A stretch of DNA of 34,563 bases, from positions 1 to 34,563 of the forward strand of contig WESA01000033.1 in NCBI GenBank assembly GCA_009768935.1, read 5' to 3'. Position numbers and translations under genes: made by a program. The notes beneath the pieces were generated by a model that was not told the origin of the DNA, made no database searches, and worked only from the letters and a program-made list of their open reading frames with translations. Numbering within the stretch: the stretch's first letter is position 1; each line of letters begins with the position of its first letter. This document shows, one piece after another, positions 17,937 through 25,188 of the stretch. The DNA comes from Rectinema subterraneum. GTDB lineage: Bacteria > Spirochaetota > Spirochaetia > Treponematales > Rectinemataceae.

Positions 17937-18245
17937 CTATGTGTGCGGTTTGAGAGCCGCGATCATTGAATCGAGCGTTTCCAGATAATTTCTAAATGCT
18001 TCATTTCCCAATTCAGTCAGTTTTATTTCGGTGAGCGGCTTTTTGCCCTTAAATTTTTTTTCGATCAGGATATAACCCGAGGATTCGAGCACCGACAACT
18101 GCGACGACAGGTTGCCGGCTGTCATGTCCAGATTGTCGCGTAGTTCCGTGAATGTACATGTGCGCGCGGGTTGTGAAGACAGACTTGCGAGAATGCGCAG
18201 CCTGGCCCGTTCATGAATGATTTTATCGAGGTCGGGCAGGTTCAT
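17937..18245 (-). CDS. Winged-helix transcriptional regulator (HTH_34-like)
   Basis: A 102-residue regulator made almost wholly of one winged-helix domain: LDKIIHERARLRILASL, CTFTELRDNLDMTAGNLSSQ (recognition helix) and a wing with GYILIEKKFKGKKPLTEIKL. Short proteins of this type often repress their own operon, which encodes membrane proteins or transporters. The start ATG at 18245 overlaps the stop of the upstream membrane-protein gene (ATGA). The frame is open further upstream, but that part lies within the neighbouring gene. A palindromic candidate operator is found at the promoter of this operon (18911-18935). Confidence 0.88.
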   Translation of the reverse strand: MNLPDLDKIIHERARLRILASLSSQPARTCTFTELRDNLDMTAGNLSSQLSVLESSGYILIEKKFKGKKPLTEIKLTELGNEAFRNYLETLDSMIAALKPHT

Positions 18246-18889
18246 GATGCTCTCGAAGCCACAATGCCAGCAATTCCGAGCGAAACGAATGCTCCGCCCC
18301 AGACTATGCCGCCCCATAACCATGGTGACCCCTGGATAAAGAATAGCGAGACAAGTCCGAGCGCGAGCAATGTCCAGCCAAGCGCGCTGAATTCCGGAAG
18401 CTGGATTCGAATGTCAAGCGCGAACACCGCGAACGCTGCGAATATTGCCGACATGGAGACTGCAAGCGGCCCAAGCCCTTCCGTCACTAGGAAAACGCAA
18501 ATCACAACCACAGCAAGCAGCGCGGCAATGATGACCGAAGCTGGCCCTTTGCCGTAGATTACCCTCAAAAGACTCGCGATCGACTTGTTCTTGCGGCCCA
18601 TTATCCTTGAAAGCAAGGTGATTTTGATTGCAGCGCCAACCGCGAGCATAATTGCGAATGTCCAGAAGATGATGCCAGCAGACGATGTCCCCGATGTGCC
18701 TGACTCGCTTATCAGAAAATGGCCTGCAATGCAAAAAGCGACAATAACTATACTGAATCCGAGCGACAGCCATATGAACGTTTTCCGGAGGTCCTTGTCA
18801 TGGAATATTCCCGCTTCATGGCTTGCAGCCTCGCGGATCTCTCTGAGGGTGGCTTCGAATTCCTTCAATTTCTGATCTGATATGTTCAT
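18242..18889 (-). CDS. Multi-pass membrane protein, first gene of the envelope operon
   Basis: A 215-residue protein with a helical cytoplasmic N-terminus (MNISDQKLKEFEATLREI) and about six hydrophobic segments, for example WLSLGFSIVIVAFCIAGHFL, IIFWTFAIMLAVGAAIKITL, VIIAALLAVVVICVFLV, AIFAAFAVFAL and two near the C-terminus. I do not recognise a named family. Being paired by a 4-base overlap with the winged-helix regulator, it could sense the membrane or modulate the regulator; this is inference. ATG 18889 has AGAGG upstream and sits about 43 bases after the expected transcription start; the longer open frame begins upstream of the promoter and is unlikely. Confidence 0.75.
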   Translation of the reverse strand: MNISDQKLKEFEATLREIREAASHEAGIFHDKDLRKTFIWLSLGFSIVIVAFCIAGHFLISESGTSGTSSAGIIFWTFAIMLAVGAAIKITLLSRIMGRKNKSIASLLRVIYGKGPASVIIAALLAVVVICVFLVTEGLGPLAVSMSAIFAAFAVFALDIRIQLPEFSALGWTLLALGLVSLFFIQGSPWLWGGIVWGGAFVSLGIAGIVASRAS

Positions 18890-18910
18890 ATGTGCCTCTT
18901 TACGAAATAA

Positions 18911-18935
18911 ACTAGTTTGCAATACAAACCATAGT
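18911..18935. promoter_or_regulatory. Candidate operator at the envelope operon start point
   Basis: An interrupted palindrome: ACTAGTTTG (18911-18919), five bases, CAAAC-CA-TAGT (18925-18935). The inner GTTTG/CAAAC arms are perfect and the outer ACTA/TAGT arms pair with a 2-base offset. It begins a few bases downstream of the -10 box, where a bound repressor would block transcription. The nearby winged-helix protein is the obvious candidate ligand. Confidence 0.55.
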
Positions 18936-18938
18936 GCA

Positions 18939-18967
18939 ATTATAAATCCATTTTCTCCAGCAGTCAA
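18939..18967 (-). promoter_or_regulatory. Near-consensus promoter of the envelope operon
   Basis: On the minus strand, TTGACT (complement of 18962-18967), a 17-base spacer and perfect TATAAT (complement of 18939-18944). The expected start is near 18932, inside the candidate operator. Confidence 0.8.
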
Positions 18968-18985
18968 GTCTTTGTTTTTGGGTTA

Positions 18986-19014
18986 TCGTCAAAATTTCCA
19001 AGTCGTGTTATAAT
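18986..19014 (+). promoter_or_regulatory. Promoter of the DUF4097-like gene
   Basis: TCGTCA (18986-18991), a 17-base spacer and TATAAT (19009-19014) with TG at 19006-19007 forming an extended -10. It is back to back with the envelope operon promoter, with 18 bases between the -35 boxes, so both could respond to a shared factor. Confidence 0.65.
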
Positions 19015-19091
19015 TGAAACAAATATAAATTTTCTGCCAACATCGCAAACGGCAGGTACGGGTCTGATTCTGTAAGTGGAGGCACTATTGC

Positions 19092-19967
19092 ATGCGCACC
19101 GAAGGTGTTGATATAGATTTTCGCTTTCTGGAGGATGTCCAGAGTACAGAGAATATTCGGCGGATCGTGATTCGGGTCTCCGAAGGTGATGTAAGCGTAG
19201 CAGTTTCGAATGACAGTGATCTTCGCTATTCTATCGAGCTCGAAGGAATACCTGGCGAAATAGAAGCGTGGTCGTGCTCTGTTCGCCGAGCCGAGAGCAT
19301 CGCGATCCTTGATGCAATGGCGAATGATTTTGTGCGCATTGCAAAATGCAATATACATGTTCCTTCGCACATCTCCGATATCGAAGTACATTCCTCAAGA
19401 GGTTCAATCGAGGTCAGAGACATTTCCGCAAACATTCTTGTGATATCAGAGCGAGGCAGTATCACAGTAAGCGGAGCGAAATTCGTCGAAGCTTCAAGCG
19501 TGAACGGCTCTATTCATATAGAAAACAGCGAAGGATGTTCTGCACGCAGCATAGATGGCAATCTCGTCTGTCACAGGATATCAGGTTCTGTTCAGGCCGA
19601 GATGCAGAACGGTTCCGTCACAATCGATCAGGTCGCAAAGAATGTCGCGGTTGTATCGGATCAGGGGAAAATATCTGTGCGCCGGGTGGGCGGAAGGGTC
19701 AGACTCATCTCCAATAAAGGCGATGTCGAGCTTGAAGTGAGTGGGCCTTTTGGGGGCGGAGAAATCCAGACCTATTCCGGAGACATTTCTATTCAGCTTG
19801 AGCATAGCAGCGTGGAATTCAGGGCTGAAACGCTCTCGGGGCGAATCGATGCGAGTCATCCGGTGAATTCTGCCGGCATGGGGCCGCAGCGCTGTGCATT
19901 CCGGACAGGCGATGGCGCCCGTCGGCTCTATGTAAAGAGCGTTCTGGGCGACATCGAAGTGAACTAG
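19092..19967 (+). CDS. DUF4097-like beta-strand repeat protein
   Basis: A 291-residue protein whose centre and C-terminal part are short repeated beta strands: HSSRGSIEVRDIS, SERGSITVSGA, SVNGSIHIENS, SIDGNLVCHRI, MQNGSVTIDQV, SDQGKISVRRV, SNKGDVELEVS, TYSGDISIQLE. The spacing of the G[SDKN][ILV] steps fits the beta-solenoid of DUF4097 proteins, often linked to envelope-stress or PspC-like operons. There is no signal peptide or membrane segment, so it is probably cytoplasmic. ATG 19092 has GTGGAGG at 19076-19082. It is divergent from the winged-helix/ABC operon; such pairing of DUF4097 and short regulators is common, but a functional link here is inference. Confidence 0.78.
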   Translation: MRTEGVDIDFRFLEDVQSTENIRRIVIRVSEGDVSVAVSNDSDLRYSIELEGIPGEIEAWSCSVRRAESIAILDAMANDFVRIAKCNIHVPSHISDIEVHSSRGSIEVRDISANILVISERGSITVSGAKFVEASSVNGSIHIENSEGCSARSIDGNLVCHRISGSVQAEMQNGSVTIDQVAKNVAVVSDQGKISVRRVGGRVRLISNKGDVELEVSGPFGGGEIQTYSGDISIQLEHSSVEFRAETLSGRIDASHPVNSAGMGPQRCAFRTGDGARRLYVKSVLGDIEVN

Positions 19968-20008
19968 GGCTGTCGAAGCGAACTTGAGCCCCGGCGCGGA
20001 TGAGATGC

Positions 20009-21958
20009 CTATTCGGCAAACAGCTCGCGGATTTGCTTTTTATACAATTCGTTGATCGTAAATCGCTTCATCTCCTGCTTCGCAGAAAGCTCCCGTCCGG
20101 GTTCAAAGGGATCCGGAAGCAGCGCAAAACGGAAAATCCGCTCGAATGGTTTGAAACCATTTTTCATGCTCACGAACGAATTGATCTCGCTGTCGATGAG
20201 TTCTTTCACCTCGGGCTGATCCAGAAGCGACGGATAATCGTTGAAGGGTATTTCGTTCTCTTCCGCCCATGCAATAAGCGCTTCCTGGCGAGGTACGATC
20301 AGTGCTGCCAGGTACTTTTGATCCTGGCCAAGGACAACCGCCTGCTGGATAAACGCACTCTCGCCAAGCCTCTGTTCGATCGGGACAGGCTCGATATTTT
20401 CGCCGCCGCGCAGCACAATGGTATCTTTTGCGCGCCCGACGATTTTTATTTCGCCATGGACAGTGAGCATGCCAAGATCGCCGGTATCGAGCCAGCCATC
20501 TTGAGAGAGAATCTTCGCCGTAAGATCGGGGCGCTTGTAGTATCCCAGCATCACCTGCGGCCCCCGAACCTGGATGACGCCTTTGTGCCCCGGGGGAAGC
20601 GCATTTCCATGCTCGTCTACAATGCGGATTTCGGTGCCCCTGTGGATCGGGCCGACTGTGCCGCTTACCGGATGATTTTTCAGCCGGACACCGAGGACAG
20701 GTGCGGTTTCGGTAAGGCCATATCCTTCAAGAATGAGAATGCCGAGGGCGTCGAAGAACTTGTCCACAGACGGAGGCAAGGCTCCTCCGCCCGAAACACC
20801 TGCAATAAACCGCTTGCCCAGTTTTTCCTTGATTTTTTTGAACACAAGGACATCGCCCAACGCGCGCAACGGCGACAGGAGCACAAAAGGAATGACAGCA
20901 ACTCCGATATCCACAGCGCGAGAGCGGGGAGAAAATTTGGGCAGCCTGTCGAGCAGCATGTTTCTGAAATACGCATGCGCTTCGCCAATGGCTATGAAAA
21001 CCGAGAACATCGCCCGCTTTACGGCGCTGCTCTGGCGCACCGATTTATAGACGCTGTCTTTTATTGATTCCCATATGCGAGGGACAGACGTGAACCAGTG
21101 CGGCTGCACCGCCTGCATATCCGCAAGGAGAATCGAACCGACAGGCTTTGAATATGCAATTGTCGCACCTGCTTGCAAGATAATGTACTGAACCACCCGT
21201 TCGAAAGAATGCCAGACTGGCAGCACAGAAAGGAAGATTTCGCCACTTTTGACCCCGATAATACTCGGCAGGTACTCAGTTTGATGCAAAAAGTTGCCAT
21301 GGCTGAGCATGACACCCTTGGGGTCGCCCGTTGTGCCGGATGTATAAATAATGGTAGCCAGATCACCGCGAGCGCCTGCTTTCGCTTCTTTGGTATAAAA
21401 ATCGGGATCTGTCGCATAGAGTGAGCGGCCTGTATCCATGATGTCGGAAAAAAGAAGCACTTGCAGCCCGTTGTGAGCTGCCTCTTCGGATATTGCTGAG
21501 GACGGCGGATCGAACAAAATGATCGTTTTCAGATGGGCGTAGGGAGCTTCGGTGAGCGATTGAGAACCGAATGGAAGGCGGCCGGCCTTTATATCAAGAA
21601 TTTTCTGGAGCTGCCGGTCATTCTCGAGGATGGCAAACTCGCATTCGCTCCAGCTCAGAATATAGGCAATTTCCTGAGCTGTAGCATCACATCCGCGGGG
21701 GACATCTGCCGCTCCAAGGCCGAGAATGGCCAGGTCAGCAATGAGCCACTCTTTTCTGTTGTCAGAGATGAAACCGATTCTGTCGCCTCGCTGTATCCCG
21801 AGATTGCGCAGGCCGAGTGCGCAGATACTCGCTTCGCGAAGCAGTGCCTGATATGTTGTCGGCTGAAATTTGCCCTGGGAATCCTTCGAGAGCTGCACAT
21901 GCACATTTGGCTGTTTTGAAGTTACTTCGATGAACATCTGGGGGATCGTGTCTGCCAT
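20009..21958 (-). CDS. Long-chain fatty acid-CoA ligase (AMP-binding)
   Basis: A 649-residue member of the adenylate-forming family that activates fatty acids with ATP and CoA, probably at the inner face of the membrane. The P-loop is IIYTSGTTGDPKG (203-215). Further motifs are VLPVWHSFERVVQY, GYGLTETAPV, the GWLDTGDLG adenylation motif, GRAKDTIVLRGGENIEP and a C-terminal lysine-bearing AKQEMKRF. The length and the central insertion fit eukaryotic and bacterial long-chain types. The start has a good AGGAGGT upstream and a promoter at 21995-22023. It lies convergent to the DUF4097-like gene with 41 bases between stops and no clear terminator. Confidence 0.93.
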   Translation of the reverse strand: MADTIPQMFIEVTSKQPNVHVQLSKDSQGKFQPTTYQALLREASICALGLRNLGIQRGDRIGFISDNRKEWLIADLAILGLGAADVPRGCDATAQEIAYILSWSECEFAILENDRQLQKILDIKAGRLPFGSQSLTEAPYAHLKTIILFDPPSSAISEEAAHNGLQVLLFSDIMDTGRSLYATDPDFYTKEAKAGARGDLATIIYTSGTTGDPKGVMLSHGNFLHQTEYLPSIIGVKSGEIFLSVLPVWHSFERVVQYIILQAGATIAYSKPVGSILLADMQAVQPHWFTSVPRIWESIKDSVYKSVRQSSAVKRAMFSVFIAIGEAHAYFRNMLLDRLPKFSPRSRAVDIGVAVIPFVLLSPLRALGDVLVFKKIKEKLGKRFIAGVSGGGALPPSVDKFFDALGILILEGYGLTETAPVLGVRLKNHPVSGTVGPIHRGTEIRIVDEHGNALPPGHKGVIQVRGPQVMLGYYKRPDLTAKILSQDGWLDTGDLGMLTVHGEIKIVGRAKDTIVLRGGENIEPVPIEQRLGESAFIQQAVVLGQDQKYLAALIVPRQEALIAWAEENEIPFNDYPSLLDQPEVKELIDSEINSFVSMKNGFKPFERIFRFALLPDPFEPGRELSAKQEMKRFTINELYKKQIRELFAE

Positions 21959-21994
21959 TCGGACGCACCTCCTGCAATTTGCTTTGACATAATT

Positions 21995-22023
21995 ACTATA
22001 AATGTAAAAATGTGCGCCGTCAA
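21995..22023 (-). promoter_or_regulatory. Promoter of the acyl-CoA ligase gene
   Basis: On the minus strand, TTGACG (complement of 22018-22023), a 17-base spacer and TATAGT (complement of 21995-22000). The -35 box overlaps the stop codon of the upstream tRNA-dihydrouridine synthase gene, so the two genes can be transcribed separately. Confidence 0.7.
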
Positions 22024-23078
22024 GCTAATATTTGATCCTGGGCAAATATTCGATCCTGGGGGACCTGGTTGAAATAATCACGAAGGATCTGGCGCATTGC
22101 GCCGAGCGAAGGTGCATTTACAAGTAAAAAGCGCAGGTGGTGGGCAAAACTCACATTAGCTGCATAATATGAAAAGACGCGCCGGCATGTTTCTCTCTGC
22201 CATTCCGGAGGAAGAAGGGTCTCGGCAAGATCGATAAATCGCAGCGCAATCGCGAGAAGGTCGATTTCTGGCATGTGGCGCGTGCCATACTGAGGCTCAT
22301 CTCCAGGCTCTATGCTTCCTGGGGTACCGCGCTCGCCTTCGCCAGAGCCAGCCCCGCTTTTAAGCGAAGCAAACAGCCAGGGTTTCTGCACCGCGGCCCG
22401 TCCGATCATAAGGCTATGGATGTGAGTCGAATCGAGGAGAGCAGCGCATTCTTCCCTGGCGGTAATGTCCCCATTTGCAATCACAGGAATAGGAAGTACC
22501 TCAGCCAGAAGCACAGCAAAGCGGTGATCGGCCTTGCGTCTGAATTTCTGCGTATCGAGCCTTGCATGCACAGTAATACAATCGAGGCCTGCGCCGGCAA
22601 GCGATTGAGCGAGCGCAATCGTCCCGTCTTCGCCCAGGCTTGTGCTGATGCGTATTTTTGCGGAAAGCATGCCGACCCACTGTTCGCGAGCTGCTGCGAC
22701 CATCTCGCGGGCAAGGGATGGGTTGTCGAGCAGAGCTGCTCCTCGCCCGTAGCCTTTGATATGAGGCGCTGAACAGCCCATATTGATATCGATGCCCGCT
22801 GGGCGATATTCTGCAGGTAACTGCGATACAGCATTGCACGCTTTAGCCAGCGTTTCAGGGCTGCGCGCAGCGAATTGCACCGATGTTTGCAAAGGACGGG
22901 GCGATGGATCGAGATAGATCGATTCGTTTCTTCCGCCCGAAAGAAAAGCTTCGGCACTTGCCATCTCGGTCACGAACCAATCAGGAGCGCCAAGTTCGTA
23001 TACAAGCGTGCGGAATGCCCTGTTCGTAATCCCTACCATTGGGGCAAGGAAGAGCGAACCGCGCGAAAACGGAACCAT
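22020..23078 (-). CDS. dus: tRNA-dihydrouridine synthase
   Basis: A flavin enzyme that reduces uridine to dihydrouridine in tRNA. The protein (352 residues from ATG 23078) has the FMN-barrel opening FLAPMVGITNRAFR, the substrate motif DINMGCSAPHIKGYGRGAAL with the catalytic Cys, SAKIRIS, ITVHARLDTQKFR and IANGDI. The catalytic loop has GCS where most members have GCP. An acidic insertion rich in Gly, Glu and Ser follows the barrel (SGAGSGEGERG). A TTG at 23087 is an alternative start; neither has a clear Shine-Dalgarno sequence. The family class (DusA, B or C) cannot be fixed by eye. Confidence 0.92.
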   Translation of the reverse strand: MVPFSRGSLFLAPMVGITNRAFRTLVYELGAPDWFVTEMASAEAFLSGGRNESIYLDPSPRPLQTSVQFAARSPETLAKACNAVSQLPAEYRPAGIDINMGCSAPHIKGYGRGAALLDNPSLAREMVAAAREQWVGMLSAKIRISTSLGEDGTIALAQSLAGAGLDCITVHARLDTQKFRRKADHRFAVLLAEVLPIPVIANGDITAREECAALLDSTHIHSLMIGRAAVQKPWLFASLKSGAGSGEGERGTPGSIEPGDEPQYGTRHMPEIDLLAIALRFIDLAETLLPPEWQRETCRRVFSYYAANVSFAHHLRFLLVNAPSLGAMRQILRDYFNQVPQDRIFAQDQILA

Positions 23079-23136
23079 AGCAAGCAAGGTACCGCATGGA
23101 CGCGCAAGTTACAAGTCAATCTTTCTCATGAGTCGG

Positions 23137-23155
23137 CACAAGGTTGGAAGCACTA
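23137..23155 (-). repeat. Dispersed 19-bp repeat, copy 2
   Basis: Complement of the forward sequence, reading TAGTGCT-TC-CAACCTTGTG. It abuts the left target duplication of the IS element and, before insertion, lay between dus and the rpsP promoter. Confidence 0.7.
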
Positions 23156-23172
23156 CCCTCGAACCGCCTGAG
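23156..23172. repeat. Left copy of 17-bp target-site duplication
   Basis: The sequence CCCTCGAACCGCCTGAG at 23156-23172 is repeated exactly at 24504-24520, on either side of the IS. An A before and a T after also match, so the boundary is uncertain by a base or so. Confidence 0.9.
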
Positions 23173-23198
23173 TGTTGAAACTCTATGATAATGTCCCC
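23173..23198 (+). repeat. Left terminal inverted repeat of the IS
   Basis: Begins TGTTGAAACTC and ends AATGTCCCC. It pairs with the right end at 24478-24503. Confidence 0.85.
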
Positions 23199-23250
23199 TG
23201 GTGAACTCAATTAAAATGTCCCCTTGGTAGAATAGCAGCCAGGAGCGAAC

Positions 23251-24444
23251 ATGGCTGGGAAATTACCGATGGGACAGAAAGAGCTCATGCGGGCAAAGGT
23301 GATGGAACAGGTAGTACAGAAGCAGCTTACACTGAAAGAGGCGGCATTGAAGATTAAAGTGTCGTATCGGCAGGCGAAGCGGATCTACCAGCGATACCTG
23401 CAGGAGGGCGACCAAGGGCTTCTGCACAGGAATCAAGGGAAGGCTTCCGGGAAAGCGTATGATCCTGGGATACGGGAAGCAGCGCTGCGCGTGTACCAAG
23501 AGCGATATGGAGACTTTGGTCCGACCTTAGCTGCGGAGAAGCTGAAGGAATGCCATGGGATCATCATTGACCATGAGACTTTGCGGCGGTGGTTGCTTGC
23601 GGCAGGGCTGTGGCAGCGGAAGCGGCGCAGGAAGGCGTATCGGAGTCGTCGGAGGCGGCGGGAATGTTTTGGCGAGCTTTTGCAGTTTGACGGGAGCCAT
23701 CACGATTGGTTTGAGGGGCGAAGAAGTCCCTGCTGCCTCATGAATATGGTCGATGATGCGACCGGGATCACCTTCTCGTTCTTCTGTGAAGAAGAAACCA
23801 CGTCCGATGCAATGCGACTGCTCTGGCGCTGGATTGAGCGCTATGGCATACCCCAGGCGCTCTATTGCGATAAAAAGAATGCCTTTGTGCTGACCCGCGA
23901 GCCCACGATTGAAGAGCAATTAGCCGGCATTGAACCCCAGAGCCCCTTTGAACGCGTCTGTGAGGTACTGGGGATTGAGGTGATTATTGCCAATTCACCA
24001 CAAGCGAAAGGACGGGTGGAGCGCAATCATGGCGTCTACCAGGATCGGCTGGTCAAAGAACTGCGGCTTGCCGGTATTTCGACGATTGAAGAAGCCAATC
24101 GCCATCTGGTACAGACGTATCTCCCAAAGATCAACGAGAAGTTCGCCAAAGCGCCATTGCGGCCGGAGGACGCCCATGTATCACTCACTACCCCGACGTC
24201 TCTCGACGATATCTTCAGCTACGAAACGCCTCGTGTGGTGAGCAATGACTACGTTATCAGCTACAAACGCCGGCTCTTCCAGATTCAACGGAACAATCGG
24301 CTTCAACCCAAACCAAGGGCAAAGGTAACGGTCAGAGAACTGCTTGATGGACGAATCAAGCTTCTCTACCAAAATATGGAACTCGAGTATATCGAGCTCG
24401 AGAAAATATCACGCAAGGAGGAACTGGCCACTCGCTCAGCCTGA
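23251..24444 (+). CDS. ISNCY/IS1202-like DDE transposase
   Basis: A 397-residue transposase. The N-terminus has a helix-turn-helix (LTLKEAALKIKVSYRQAKR, 27-45) and a second binding domain. An Arg-rich linker (about 123-137) precedes the RNase-H-like core: FDGSHHDWFEG with Asp 147, YCDKKNAF with Asp 207, and SPQAKGRVERNHG with Glu 257. The DDE triad is complete and no frameshift is seen, so the enzyme may be active. ATG 23251 has AGGAG at 23241-23245. It is the only gene of the element. Confidence 0.92.
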   Translation: MAGKLPMGQKELMRAKVMEQVVQKQLTLKEAALKIKVSYRQAKRIYQRYLQEGDQGLLHRNQGKASGKAYDPGIREAALRVYQERYGDFGPTLAAEKLKECHGIIIDHETLRRWLLAAGLWQRKRRRKAYRSRRRRRECFGELLQFDGSHHDWFEGRRSPCCLMNMVDDATGITFSFFCEEETTSDAMRLLWRWIERYGIPQALYCDKKNAFVLTREPTIEEQLAGIEPQSPFERVCEVLGIEVIIANSPQAKGRVERNHGVYQDRLVKELRLAGISTIEEANRHLVQTYLPKINEKFAKAPLRPEDAHVSLTTPTSLDDIFSYETPRVVSNDYVISYKRRLFQIQRNNRLQPKPRAKVTVRELLDGRIKLLYQNMELEYIELEKISRKEELATRSA

Positions 24445-24477
24445 GTGAAAAGGGGACATTTTAATCGAGCTAAGAAT

Positions 24478-24503
24478 GGGGACATTTTAATTGAGTCTTG
24501 ACA
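24478..24503 (-). repeat. Right terminal inverted repeat of the IS
   Basis: On the minus strand it begins TGTCAAGACTC and ends AATGTCCCC, matching the left end at 20 of 26 positions. Confidence 0.85.
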
Positions 24504-24520
24504 CCCTCGAACCGCCTGAG
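24504..24520. repeat. Right copy of 17-bp target-site duplication
   Basis: Exact copy of 23156-23172. Its last base is directly followed by the -35 box of the rpsP promoter. Confidence 0.9.
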
Positions 24521-24550
24521 TTGACTATGTGCCGCGTAATGGTATATAAA
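24521..24550 (+). promoter_or_regulatory. Promoter of the rpsP operon
   Basis: TTGACT at 24521-24526, an 18-base spacer and TATAAA at 24545-24550. The expected start point is near 24557, at the foot of the leader hairpin. The -35 box begins at the base after the IS target duplication. Confidence 0.75.
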
Positions 24551-24553
24551 TCA

Positions 24554-24615
24554 TCCGCGCATGTTCCCTCATTCGGGCTTCGCATGGGAACGGACGTGCG
24601 GATAGAACGAAGCCC
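24554..24615 (+). promoter_or_regulatory. Structured leader of the rpsP operon, pseudoknot candidate
   Basis: The first stem is TCCGCGC (24554-24560) with GTGCGGA (24596-24602), then GTTCCC (24563-24568) with GGGAAC (24586-24591), separated by a small internal loop. Its 17-base loop contains GGGCTTCG (24575-24582), which is perfectly complementary to CGAAGCCC (24608-24615) just outside the stem. Both helices can form together only as an H-type pseudoknot. The Shine-Dalgarno sequence of rpsP starts 20 bases further on. Such folds in ribosomal-protein leaders often serve autoregulation. Confidence 0.6.
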
Positions 24616-24647
24616 ACATAGTAGTATTTGAAATCAGGAGGATTTTC

Positions 24648-24899
24648 GTGAGCGTACGCATTAGACTGAAACGATTCGGCGCAAAGGCCAGACCATTCTA
24701 TCGCATTGTGGTGATGGATTCCCGTTCAGCACGCGATTCCAAGACAATCGATGAGCTTGGCTACTATCATCCGATCGAAACTGAAGACAAGCAGCTGCTT
24801 ATCAATGAGACAAAGGTCAGAGATTGGCTTTCGAAGGGCGCACTGCCATCCGATACCGTAAAATCCCTTCTCAACAAGAAAGGGATTCAGCTCGGCTGA
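24648..24899 (+). CDS. rpsP: 30S ribosomal protein S16
   Basis: An 83-residue protein matching S16: VRIRLKRFGAKARPFYRIVV, then SRSARDSKTIDELGYYHP and WLSKGALPSDTVKSLLNKKG. It binds 16S rRNA early in 30S assembly. The start is GTG at 24648, preceded by AGGAGGA at 24636-24642. It heads the common order rpsP-khpA-rimM-trmD-rplS. Confidence 0.98.
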   Translation: MSVRIRLKRFGAKARPFYRIVVMDSRSARDSKTIDELGYYHPIETEDKQLLINETKVRDWLSKGALPSDTVKSLLNKKGIQLG

Positions 24900-24939
24900 G
24901 CCGGGAACGGCTGTATACCGACCTGCCGGGAGCATAATT

Positions 24940-25173
24940 ATGGAACGCGATCTAGTTGAATATATTGTCAAATCTATTGTCGATAATCCCGATGCAGTCA
25001 ACATCAAGGTGATTGAAGGCGAAAAATCCACGATTCTCGAGCTGAGAGTTGCGGAGAGCGATATCGGCAAAGTAATTGGCAAAAATGGCCGCATCGCCCG
25101 CGCGATTCGAACTATTTTGTCAGCCGCCGCATCATCGCAGTCAAAACGCGTCATCCTGGAGATTCTGGACTGA
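24940..25173 (+). CDS. khpA: KH-domain RNA-binding protein KhpA
   Basis: A 77-residue protein consisting of one KH domain. The GxxG loop is GKNG within IGKVIGKNGRIARAIR. Homologues bind RNA, often with KhpB, and affect cell division and ribosome or sRNA biology. It lies 40 bases after rpsP; ATG 24940 has GGGAG at 24928-24932. Confidence 0.95.
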   Translation: MERDLVEYIVKSIVDNPDAVNIKVIEGEKSTILELRVAESDIGKVIGKNGRIARAIRTILSAAASSQSKRVILEILD

Positions 25174-25188
25174 CAATGGCGCACAGCC

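Larger units (their letters stand above)
23173..24503 (+). mobile_element. IS1202-like (ISNCY) insertion sequence, complete, 1331 bp
   Basis: The ends are imperfect inverted repeats of 26 bp (23173-23198 and 24478-24503, 20 of 26 positions equal), starting TGT and ending ACA. Each end carries a second copy of the motif CTCRATTAAAATGTCCCC just inside (23206-23223, and complement of 24452-24469), an arrangement of tandem transposase-binding sites. The element encodes one DDE transposase and is flanked by the 17-bp duplication. The long duplication is a known feature of the IS1202 group. The copy looks intact and therefore recent. Confidence 0.9.

Noticed and set aside
19968..20008. Terminator between the DUF4097-like and acyl-CoA ligase genes
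   Set aside because: Only a 5-bp GGGCT/AGCCC pairing with a long loop and no T-run was seen.
20000..21067. Plus-strand open frame of 355 codons
   Set aside because: Antisense to the acyl-CoA ligase, whose motifs are complete; the frame has no recognisable domain.
23135..23172. Xer/dif-type recombination site at the IS insertion point
   Set aside because: IS1202-group elements can insert near Xer sites, but this sequence lacks the two 11-bp arms with a 6-bp centre typical of dif.
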